A DNA stretch of 64,000 nt from Marchantia polymorpha subsp. ruderalis (lineage: Eukaryota; Streptophyta; Marchantiopsida; Marchantiales; Marchantiaceae): contig AP031359.1 in the NCBI GenBank assembly GCA_037833965.1, positions 864,001 to 928,000 on the forward strand, given 5' to 3'. How positions within the stretch are numbered: position 1 is the stretch's first letter; every line of letters begins with the position of its first letter. Positions 1-9,040 of the stretch are shown in pieces. The position numbers and the translations under genes were made by a program. The notes below the pieces were generated by a model that had not been told where the DNA came from, did no database searches, and was given only the letters and a program-made list of their open reading frames with translations.

Positions 1-692
1 CGTGTTGACCTCATTGGCACTCACCAACTCTTCTCCTTCCTCGATTGAGCCTCGATTTGCAACAAGAATTTTCTCCTCTCTTCAGTAGTTAGCAATCCCA
101 TACCCCTATAGAAATTCATCAAGAATGGGGATAAATAACTGGTTGAATCCACCTAGTACCAGCCGATGTGTTGCCGGGTAGCCGTCTAGAAGATGCACCC
201 CTAGTGAATGCGATCTCCTTGCTGTGCTCCTTCCATGAACCCAACCTGCCAAGTCATCATGTAAGTGGTTCAAGCCGGTTAAAGAATCTACATCAATGCC
301 ATCGCAACATTTCTTCTGAGTTTGTCTTGGTACCAAATAATATGATAGCCATTCTTCTCGGTGCGCGAGTGCTTGAACAAAGTCACGTAGGCCTTTTCCT
401 CTTCTCTCGTTACCTTGACACTCTTGCTGTCAAAGGTAAGGTCGCCATCGTTACCTGCGCATCATCCTCGGTCCTTCTTCCAATTCCAAATTTGCCACAT
501 CTCGAGATTTCCTCGATAGCCCGGTGGCTTCGGCAAAAGATCGTTATCCCACTCTTGCACTATCGCCGCGCTTGCCCTATTCCAACCCCACAACAAAAAG
601 TCCATCTTCACGAGGATTAGTTCGCAACGATGAGCTCGCAATCCTGCCTCGAGAACCTTCAGAGCAGATAATTGTATTGGACGCGCCATCAC
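1..692 (-). pseudogene. ORF-unit coiled-coil protein, N-terminal domain (broken, partial)
   Basis: The frame opens near 692 with M-A-R-P-I-Q-L and contains the family signature MDFLLWGWN followed by QEWDN and LPKPPGYRGN. It breaks near 462 by frameshift, and the next conserved block (ESVKVTREEE, LFKH, WYQDKLRRNVAMALM) follows in another frame. The C-terminal part lies beyond the window. The function is unknown. The block resembles in layout the helical plant-transposon protein domains found beside plant gypsy elements, but I cannot assign it to a named family by eye. It is a non-functional remnant of the same gene seen at 1241-3512 and 33676-35939. Confidence 0.7.
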
Positions 693-720
693 TACTTCCT
701 CTCATTCGAGCGTCCGCACC
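1..720 (-). mobile_element. ORF-unit copy 1 (family 1a), coding-side fragment
   Basis: Minus-strand ORF-unit, open at the left edge of the window. It continues at 4072-4587 and is interrupted by the plus-strand copy at 721-4071. Joining the two flanks reproduces the uninterrupted 5' leader seen in the copy at 33132 (the run ending GAGATTG-GGTGC just before the ATGGCGCG start). The 5 bases before the insertion (GCACC, 716-720) and after it (ACACC, 4072-4076) match at 4 of 5 positions, as expected of an aged target-site duplication. Confidence 0.8.
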
Positions 721-1240
721 TGTGGTAGGTCAGTTTTTTTGGTTTTTTCGGAAATAGAATAGTAGGTTGGGAAATTAAGGTTGGTTTTAACCTTTTAGAG
801 TTGAAGTAATTAGATTAGAACAAAAAAGTTGTGTTATGGCGGAGAGGAGGTAGTAGTAGTAATATGGAGGGATCCTCAGATGCCGCGATGGCCTTCATGA
901 GAGCAGTGAGGTCCGAACCTGGAGGGACAAATCGAAAAGAAGAAAGACTTACCTCCCTTGAGTACCTAGACAGGTACTCGGGAGAGGGTACTCAGCAGGC
1001 ATACATCAGTACTCCGGAGCTTCACGGCCACAGGAACGGTGAAGGGCACCCGGAGATGTAAAAGATAGTGCCGCACAGGAAAGAATTTGAATGGCGGTTC
1101 CTTCAATTCACACGCATGGGAAACCGTTGAGACGGCGGGATGTATCCAAGAAGTCGAGTGCTCGACGCTCGCATTTCACGAACACATTGAGACATCGACG
1201 CGGGATAGAGACGCGGGGTCGAGAAGAACGGGAACCAGTG

Positions 1241-3512
1241 ATGGCGCGACCGATCAAATTGCATGCTCTATGAGTGCCCGAGGTTGGAATAAGAGCTTAT
1301 TGCTGCGATTTGATCCTCGTGAAGATGAATTTCCTGTTGTGGGGTTGGAATTGGATGAGCAACGCGATCATTCAGGAGTAGGACAACAATGGGTTGCCGA
1401 AGCCACCGGGCTATCGAGGCCATCCCAATACTTGGCAAATTTGAGATTGGTAGAAGACCCTGGGTCGGTGCGCGGGCGACGACGGCGATCTTACATTTGA
1501 TAGTGAGAGTGTGCGAGTAATGAGAGACGAGGAACAAGCTTATGTCAACCTATTTAAGCATCCCCGCACCGGGAAGAATGATTATCGCAAAGTGTGGTAT
1601 CGTGATCGAATGAGGCGAAACATCGCGATGGCTTTGGTGCAGATCCTTCGGCCGTCTCGACCAACCTATATGATGACTTGGCAGGTGGGGTTCATCGAGA
1701 GAGCCTTGCGAGGAGATCATATTTGCTGGTCGCGAATCTTCTAGACAGCCATTCGGCAACACATCGGGCTGATTCAGGAAGGGTCCGCTTGTTATTTGTC
1801 CCCATTCTTGATTAACTTCTACAGGGGTATGGAACTATTGACCCCCGTAGAGATTGAAGCCTTTTCCACACAAGAAGTACCACGAGAAGGAGAAGAAGTG
1901 GTGCTGGCTAACGAGGTCAACTCTGAGCTTGAAGGCAAACCGCGGAACTCACCCTAGCAGAGGAGGAAGCGATCTTGAGGTCGGCAAGACTCACAGCCGA
2001 GGAAGAGACGAAGAATCGATGAGGCTGCCGCAGCAGAGGATCAGTTACGACGCACGGCTCTCATTGAGATGCGATCACCAGACTTTCACGCCCGATCGAA
2101 GATGAAGGCGAGGAGGTTGATTCTGGAAGAGGATAGCAGCATGGACAGTAGGAGCGCTGTGTTGAGAGAACGTCATGTGCAGGAAGCAGGGCCAGCGGAG
2201 AGGACAGCCAAAAAGAAGAAGAAATCAATGAGGAAGAAGCCCCGCATTATAAAAGACCGGTTGACGCCTGTTAAATCATCGTGGGCTTCAAAGAAAGACA
2301 AGGGGAAGGCGGTCCTGATTGAGGACGTCCCCCTAAGGCGGAATGAGGTCCCTGTGGAAAGTACCTGGACGAAGGTCCCTCGGGAACAGGCCGCTAAGGT
2401 ATTGACGATGTCCTCAGATAGTGAGGAGGATCTTGTGGCATTGAAGGAAGTTGCGGCAAAGGCTGTAGAAGACGTGGCAGCAGCCGAGAGTGGTCCGCAG
2501 AAGGTGGTCTCACCTTGGACCTCCACAGACAGTCATATTGGAGACAGGTGAGGAACCCTCAACGGATGAGACATAGGCGCTAGTCCTGGATGCCACCGAC
2601 TTGTTGAGTGTGCAGGTACTTCCATTGCTCTAGTACCTCAACCGGAAGCGGAGGAAGTATGCAAAGGGCCGCAGCAATGAGTCCTATGTGAAGATAGTGT
2701 GTAACCGGACGCGGATCAAGGTGACGGTGGCGGGTGAGGTCGCCGCGAAGGAACGTAGGAGTCAGCCGACGGAAGTGAAGTACCAAGCACTTGAGAAGAG
2801 GTTGTGTGAGGAAGTTGAGAAGCAAAGAAAGGCGGAGCAAGTCAGTGACGGTCTTCGCGAGGATGTGGAGAGGGCCAAGTGCGCAAGCGTGGAACTCTTG
2901 AAAAGGCTAGAGGCCTGTAGGACCGCGTACAACGCCGAGTCATTGAAGGTGGATGAGTTGTTGGCTGCCGCGAAGGAGAAGGAGCAGGAGTACCAAACCG
3001 AGTTGGCGGTGAGGGCGAAGAAGCTGACCGAGTGTGAAGCTGCGCAAATCTCGGACTTAGAGCTGATTGAGAAGTTAGAAGCGCAGTGTGGTGAACTAAG
3101 GACGCAACGGTCGCAAGCTGAGGAGCAGTTATGCGAGGTGGAAGCGCAATAAACAGAGGCCAAGGGGAAGAATCGGCAGTTATCAGAGGAGACGCGTGAT
3201 GCCTTAACTGCGAGAGTGAAGTGATGTTTGCGCGGGTATGTGTTGTGGCAGATCGATTCCCACAACAAACTTTGGTTACGCGAGATTGAGCACCGTGCAA
3301 CTGAATTGATAGAGCGAAGCGGACGGAGGCATCGTCGGTTAACCAAGAAGCTTCAGTCTTATCTTACCAGATCGCGGGACGCGGTAGCAAATCTGAAGTT
3401 AGAATTAGTAAACGTTTTGAGAAGATTAGGTTCAGAGTGGAGGTTAGAGGGAGCAGCAACTGCCGACTCTACAGGCGTAGGAACTGTTCGCTCCTCGCAC
3501 CAAAGCAGGTGA
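1241..3512 (+). pseudogene. ORF-unit coiled-coil protein (family 1a), broken
   Basis: About 750 codons when read across breaks. The start MARPIKL at 1241 is conserved among copies. The N-terminal helical domain carries MNFLLWGWNW and a conserved block ending RRNIAMALVQILRPSRPTY and QVGFIERAL. The middle is charged and low-complexity (RSKMKARRLILEED, Lys/Arg-rich). The C-terminal half (2688-3512) is a long Glu/Lys/Leu-rich coiled coil with CLRGYVLW and ARSRDAVANLKLEL-like motifs. Stops at 1271, 1379, 1442 and 1742, a stop at 3150 and frameshifts make it non-coding. Two of these stops replace tryptophans seen in sister copies (TGG to TAG/TGA). Its role is unknown; the coiled coil suggests self-assembly, perhaps Gag-like. 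Confidence 0.75.
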
Positions 3513-3536
3513 CAGTTTTGGTAGGAATAGAGTAGT

Positions 3537-3554
3537 CCAAGGCATTGGCCTTGG
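3537..3554 (+). promoter_or_regulatory. Conserved hairpin after the ORF-unit coding region
   Basis: CCAAGGC-ATTG-GCCTTGG, a perfect 7-bp stem with a 4-base loop, 25 bp after the stop codon. Equivalent hairpins follow the coding region in other copies and keep their pairing despite base changes (see findings). It is probably an RNA element near the poly(A) site or an LTR R region. Confidence 0.5.
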
Positions 3555-3851
3555 GGGTCTTTTCTCGATTAAGTTTCTTAGTTTTGGACTTCTGTATTCT
3601 CTGCGCGTTTGTGAGTTGAGTGTGTTGGTCACCGCGTGAGAGGTACTTCGGTTTGACGAAGGTACCGCATCCGAAGTAGGAGCCCCCAATTCGAATGTTC
3701 TGAAATAGCAATTGGCTAGTGACAAAATTTAAGCAAATTTGTTATTGGCCGCTGCCTGCAAATCCTCTAAGTGTACTCCTTGGAAAATTTCTCCCTGAAT
3801 CTTAAATTGAGATCCTGATAGACCTCTGAGTTTTGCAATTACTTGTTTCAG

Positions 3852-3871
3852 GTGTGTGTGTGTGTGTGTGT
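3852..3871 (+). repeat. TG microsatellite
   Basis: An uninterrupted GT/TG dinucleotide run inside the 3' module of ORF-unit copy 2. The equivalent position of the minus copy at 51890-58073 has expanded the same way (CA run near 52100-52120), while other copies have only GGTGTGTGT. It is therefore a recurrent expansion site. Confidence 0.8.
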
Positions 3872-4071
3872 TTTACGTTGCAATGTGTGTGCTCCAAGTG
3901 ACCTCCAAGTCGAACACCTGCAGTACTTTTGGGTGTGACTGTAGCCTGAGAATTCAAACTCCTCAATAGACTGTTAAGAACGTGACAATTAGTACTCATT
4001 GTGTTGATTCTGTACTCGTGGGATCGGATCTTTACCATTATGCTCCATTTCGGTAATTATTTGTCATTACA

Positions 4072-4587
4072 ACACCTCAATCTCTCGTCAATTGCAAAAT
4101 GTGTTCGTGGAATGTGGGCATCAAACTTTTGTTCCCTCGGGTATACCCCGCCGTTGCAACGATTTTTCATTCGTGTGAATTAAAGGTGCTGTCATTTAAA
4201 CTTATATCCCGTGCGGCGCTATCTTTTACTTCCCTGGAGATCCTTTGTCGCTTGGGTGCCCGCGGGAACTCCGAGGTTCTCATCTTCGAATACCGAATAC
4301 CCCTTCCTGAATACCTTACTAGGTATTTGGAGAAGCTAGGTCTTTGTACCTCCTACCGCTACTTGGGACTTTCCGATCCGTTCCTTCGGACTAGGACCTT
4401 GCTGACCTCTGAAGACTGACCGCTTCTACTAGAGATCCTTCAGGCTTACTATCCCTTCTTAACCTCTAAACTAAAAAGGCCTATTTCATTCTAATCTAAT
4501 TACTACTACCTTAAAAGTAAAAGATTGCATGGATTTCCCGTCCTAACTACTCTATTTCTGAAAAAATGAAAAAACTGCACTACCACA
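4072..4587 (-). mobile_element. ORF-unit copy 1 (family 1a), 5' end fragment
   Basis: The 5' leader of the minus-strand copy whose coding side is at 1-720. It begins at 4587 with TGTGGTAGTGCAG on the minus strand and runs to the insertion point at 4072. It aligns by eye over its length with 33132-33640 (same landmarks: T-rich start, GTAGAAGCGGT, TATTTGGAGaaGCTAGG region, CGTTGCAACGG). It has no reading frame of its own. Confidence 0.8.
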
Positions 4588-5297
4588 GATACGCTCTCAA
4601 TCCAAACTCCAATACTTTCAATGCCAACAATCAAAGCCCCAAAGCTCGCCCTATTGCTGCATTCTCAATTTCCCACTCACGATCCTCATTGAACTGCCAA
4701 TTCAAAAATGCGCTCTCACAAAATTTTGGCACGAAACTCACGTTTCTGCTAATGTAGTTTGACGCCCTACCTGCATCGTGAACGCGTGCGAATTAGTGGT
4801 ACAAGTGGTGAAGTTTTCCTTCCAGTCAGCGCCGCCTTTCTCTACGCCGAAGGCCCTTCTACTGTAGAGCCGAAGGTGTTTACGCCGAAGTCTGAAGCAC
4901 CTCCTTTGTCTTCAGCTTACCATGTCAGCCGCTTTCTACACTCATTACTTGAGAATCCCTCATCCGTTTCTGGCGTTCTTGAGCTTGTTAGAACAAGCAC
5001 GCCGAGCTCTATCTATCAAAATACTGCCTAAGTCAAGTTACCACTCATTGACAAAGTTATGAATCATCTACTCTAGTAGATCATAACTCATCTATTTCAA
5101 CTTTATTGTGTACAAGTAAAAACACTAACTCCAACCGAGAGTTATCTAATATGGATTCCACTATTTCTAACTTGACATCTACTACAAAATCCACTATTTA
5201 GTCTAATTCTAAGTATTCTCATCCTAAAAGTTTAAATTTCTATTCCTCTACTCCTCAAACTTTGTCTTTTTGAAAAAAAATGAACAACTACAAACCA
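4588..5297 (-). mobile_element. ORF-unit copy 10, 5' leader fragment
   Basis: Minus-strand leader of a further copy, interrupted at 4587 by copy 1. It contains the leader box found in all families: GAGCTTGTTAGAACAAGC followed by GAGCTCTATCTATC (near 4981-5010), plus scattered GCCGAAGGC motifs. The 5' end is placed near 5297 because of a degenerate TACAAACCA after a GAAAAA run, so this boundary is uncertain. Confidence 0.55.
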
Positions 5298-6101
5298 TAA
5301 TATGTCTCAATATGCAACCTTGCTTGCAGCCTGAATGCCACTGTATTTTGTCCAATTTGACAAACCTCTTTGATCAAAATTTGAATTTCTTCCATGCTCA
5401 ACGCAAATTTTCTTGTCAAGAAATCCCTAGTTCACTTTCCCCGTTTGATCTCGTCCATGGATGAGATCAAACGAACATCCTTCCAGTCAATAGAATATCA
5501 CATTTTCCATTCTCATTTCTTGACTTGCTAGATTGTTGTTGAAATCATCTTGCCTTGCCTCAAACTTTGTCTCAAAAAAGCTCAGCTCGTCGTGGAATAA
5601 GAACTGTCACAAAAATCTAACGTTTCAAACTCAAACTTTGTGACTTCAACATCATCTTCAAAAAAAACCTTGAACTTTGATTTCAAATTTAGGAGTTGAA
5701 CTATCCAAATACTTTCACAAATAATTGATGTTTTAACTTGCCCACTAAGCTTACAGTTTTATTATCACCTCGTACAACAACTTGTTTGTGTTCTTTGACT
5801 ATTCACAATACATCTTTGAAGCTCTTTTTGAAATTGTCATCTTATCTAAAAATTGCTCAACCAATTTTTTCTTGTGCAACATTTTTGTCACTAGTTTCCT
5901 GTCATTGTAAAAAACCGTCATCATAAAAAAAAATCCAAAAAGAATTTAACTATTGAACTTGCCTTTGACTTGAGACTACACAAAAAAAAGTTGTCAAACC
6001 TACCGCACACCACGGCCCGGGTAGTCTTCCAAACATACGAGCCAAAAATCAATAACTTTTCAAACTAGCAAAACCTGCGAAACCGTCACAAGCTCTTTGT
6101 T
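5298..6101. other. AT-rich unassigned sequence
   Basis: No gene, repeat unit or element end is recognised here. The stretch is rich in A/T runs and short CAAACTTTG/CTTTGATTTCAAA motifs, and has only short random frames. It lies between two minus-strand ORF-unit fragments and may be old decayed repeat. Confidence 0.4.
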
Positions 6102-8116
6102 TGTAATAGCAGATAATTATCAAAATGGAGCATAATGGTAAAGATTTGATTCCACGAGGACAGAATCAATCCAGAGAACCAAGTATTGTCACAATCAACA
6201 GTCAATTGCAAAGTTTTACTTCTTAGGCATTTGTCATTCCTAGAAGACATTGCAATGGCTACGGCCGAAAGCATCGCATTGCAAAGTAAATTCACACTCA
6301 GACCTGAAGATTGTCCAATCAAAGCCTATAGGAGTCGCTCACGACTCTGCACTTGATATTCATGGGCATAATTTCCAAGGTATACATTTAGCCGGCTGCA
6401 CCGAGCTTCCAATTTACAAATTTGCTTAAATTCTGAGCTAGCCATATACTACTCAGAACATCCAAAATGGATCCTCTATTTCATATGCGGTATCTTTGAC
6501 AAACCAAAGCAACTCGCACACGCTGACAAACACGCAATTGCACAAACGTGCGGAGGAATGGAGATTGAAAGTTGAGAAACTAACTAATGGAACAAACCCT
6601 GAAGGTAGAGCCTTGGGCCTCTTTATTCCTAACTAACCCACAGAGATGTCACTTGCTCTGATGCGAGCTTCCAACAGGCGCGATGCCAGCAGACCCGGCA
6701 TTTGCCACGCCCGCTAAGTTCCTCTCTACTCTTATCCTATGCAGAGCAGTCAAAACTTCCAATGCTAAGTTCTCCTTTGGCTCGTCCAAACAGGAGAGGA
6801 ACAAATCTAACTTCCTAGCTAACAACATTGCTTTCCTACACTACAAGCAATCACTCTAACACGCGACGCTCCAACTGTCGCAACTTCAACCACTTGAGCG
6901 TTTCAATCCGCCACACGACATAACCGCGAAGGCATCGGTTTACCTTCTCGATCAAGGCTTCATCCGTCTGACTTGCCAACTGCTGATTCTTCTCCTTCAC
7001 TTCTAGCACTTTAGCCTCCACCACGATCAATTGCTCCTCAACTGCTGACCGTTGAGATCGCATCTTGTTGCAATCAGCTTCCAACTTCTCCATCTGCTCC
7101 AACTCCAAAGACCAAGCAGCTTTACATTTTGCCAACTACTTTGCCTTTGCCGCTAACTCCACTGCTTGTGACTGATCTTTTTTTGCCAGATCTGCAGACA
7201 ACTCATCTACGCAACGCGATTCCTCATTAAAGGCCATCCTAGACACCTCCAATCTGTCCCAAAGATCAACTGTCGCCTTCTGCGTAGTCTCAATATCACT
7301 CCAAAGGCTCTCACAAACCTCTGAAGACTTCCGAAGTTCCTTCTCTGCAGCCCAACTCTTTTGGAGTTCAACACACTTCGACTCTAACTCTTGAAGTTGC
7401 TTCTTCTTCTCTTGCAGAATAGTCATTACCACCACACACTCAATGGTCAAATTCTCTAGTCTCTCGGCTGGCTCTGCAAATGCTGCCACCTTTGCCCGTG
7501 TCCTAATATGCACTAACTCCACTTAGGATCCCGCAATTGATGGCTCGGCATACTTTCCCAACTTATCGTCCAAATATCTGAGCAAGGGAATAACTTGCTC
7601 GCTCATCATGTGCACTGCAGTAAGTCTGACCAACTTAGGTTCTTCCGCCGAAGGGTCTTTGTCACTGTTCAGGATGACTGTAGCCGAAGTCACTTGAGTT
7701 GAAGGCGCCGGCTTTGGCTCCACTGGTACCTTCAAACTTGCCTTCCCCGAAGGCGTGTAAGCAATGGGTTGGTACAAAGGCCTTGGATTCTAGTTTGATG
7801 TCTACACCTCGGTGTCACCTCTCTCCTCTTCTGCTTCCTTCGGATGGTCTTCCATTGGTACTACCAAAGGTCTCCACTCCGAAGGCCGAAGGCCCTCCAC
7901 CGAAGGTTCTTCTTCCTCCGTGCCTGCGACTTTTGCTTCTATCTCCGCCCACTCCGCCGAAGTGATTCGGCCCTCATAGACGGCTTCACTGCATTCCGTG
8001 CTATTCTCTTCCTCAATCAGTCCTCGACTCGCCTTCATCTTGCTGCGAGCTCGTACATTTGCCGACCTCAGCTTCATGGAAACAGACGCAAACGCAAATT
8101 CCAGCACGGTATTCAT
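6102..8116 (-). mobile_element. ORF-unit copy 3, 3' two-thirds (split by gypsy A)
   Basis: Minus strand. The 3' terminus is at 6102 (TGTAATAGCAG read on plus, i.e. ends ..TTACA). It holds the 3' module, an AATAAAG-type signal with a CCAAGG hairpin near 6605-6640, and the C-terminal coding half. The rest lies at 21869-23111, separated by gypsy A. The two outer flanks (TTGTT at 6097-6101, TTTTC at 23112-23116) do not match well, so the original duplication is lost or one end is rearranged. Confidence 0.75.
6851..8116 (-). pseudogene. ORF-unit coiled-coil protein, middle and C-terminal part (broken)
   Basis: Continues the protein that starts at 22569. In order from 8116: RARSKMKAS block; a charged linker with few Pro-Ala-Glu repeats; the conserved EQVIPLLRYLDDKLGKYAEP motif followed by VELVHIRTRAKV; then a long coiled coil rich in Leu, Glu and Lys with NRCLRGYVVWRIET near its end. 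Stops interrupt at about 7800, 7523 and 7136 but the frame is the same or nearly so, so this is one of the better preserved C-terminal halves. The protein was cut by the gypsy A insertion at 8117. Confidence 0.75.
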
Positions 8117-8117
8117 T

Positions 8118-9023
8118 TGTCTTCAAAATTGCAACTTGATGTAATTTTTGCTTCTTTTGCAGCCGTTACTCAACCTCGCGTTCTGACTTGTTGACCCTCT
8201 AAAGGCAGCGCAAGCTTAGTGTCATTGTAAGGTAACTTACAAAGATAGATGGATGAATAAAATCTTCTAATCACATTGAACACTATGTAAGTAGAGGATG
8301 AAAGGAGTCAGACAACTTCCAGTTGAGGATAGATGGACCAGAGTCAGACAACTCCAAATTGAGAACATGTGCACTGGAGTTAGACACCTCTATATTTAGT
8401 GCATTGGAGTCAAACCACTCCAAGATTGATAACATGTGCACTGGAGTTAGACAACTCTATATTGAGTGCATTGGAGTCAGACCACTCCAAGATTGAGAAC
8501 ATGTGTACAAGAGTTAGACAACTCAAGATGAGGTACACTAGAATTAGACTACTTAGAGTAGTGAATTATCTTTACTCTAGATATAGGAGTAAAGACCTAG
8601 AAGAGTCTCTAAGTTAAAGAGATAGAAGGCTCTAGAATGATCTATGGATTATCTTTACTCCAGATATAGGAGTAAAGAAGATGGAAAGATCTAGAAGAGT
8701 CTCTAAGTTGAAGAGATAGAAGAACCTAGAAGGTTTTGTGGATTATCTTTACTCCAGATATAGGAGTAAAGGAGAAAGAATGATCTATGAATAGGCTAGA
8801 CTTTGGGACATAGTCTGAGATAGACTCTAGTTCCTTTTGGGAAGCAACTAGTATATAAAAGCTCGGGGATGAGAAGGTGAGACACTTCTTCTAGTGATTT
8901 CTTCTCTATAGTTGGGTGGTGAGCCTCAGTTAATATATTTTGATCTTTATAGTTTATTGGGTTTTATCTTTCCTTTGTCTTTGTTTGAGAGTTGGTGGCA
9001 AACCTGTAAGGAGGTTTGTTACA
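8118..9023 (+). repeat. Gypsy A 5' LTR
   Basis: About 906 bp, ending GGTTTGTTACA, matched by 16146-17039 plus 21849-21868 (914 bp). The start has a small internal deletion (TGTCTTCAAAATTGC against TGTAAGGTAACTTACAAAATTGC-type start in the 3' LTR). The terminal TGTAAGGTAACTTAC recurs about 115 bp inside the LTR. The U3 has tandem copies of a block with CATGTGCACTGGAGTTAGAC (8360-8560) and three TTTACTCC..GGAGTAAA hairpins (8565-8780). Confidence 0.9.
8852..8859 (+). promoter_or_regulatory. TATA box of gypsy A 5' LTR
   Basis: TATATAAA, about 170 bp before the LTR end and the only strong TATA in the LTR. The same box is in the 3' LTR at 16888-16895. It is the probable core promoter of the genomic RNA. 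Confidence 0.65.
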
Positions 9024-9040
9024 ATCGTATCAGAACGGTT
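9024..9040 (+). promoter_or_regulatory. Gypsy A primer binding site
   Basis: ATCGTATCAGAACGGTT directly after the LTR terminus resembles the TGGTATCAGAGC complement of initiator methionine tRNA used by most plant LTR retrotransposons, with mismatches. The gag ATG follows at once at 9041. Confidence 0.6.

Larger units (their letters stand above)
721..4071 (+). mobile_element. ORF-unit copy 2 (family 1a), complete, LTR-like
   Basis: 3351 bp, starting TGTGGTAGGTCAG and ending GTCATTACA, flanked by GCACC/ACACC. The order is: T-rich start and 5' leader (721-1240), coding region (1241-3512), conserved CCAAGGC/GCCTTGG hairpin (3537-3554), then a roughly 520-bp 3' module shared with all other copies, ending at the TTACA terminus. 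No internal terminal repeats and no pol are present. Length and ends match the copy at 33132-36495. Terminal TG..CA with a 5-bp duplication is what a solo LTR would show. Confidence 0.85.

Noticed and set aside
8330-8560. CRISPR-like alternation of repeats and spacers
   Set aside because: Repeats are degenerate tandem blocks inside a plant retrotransposon LTR, present in both LTRs; no cas context.
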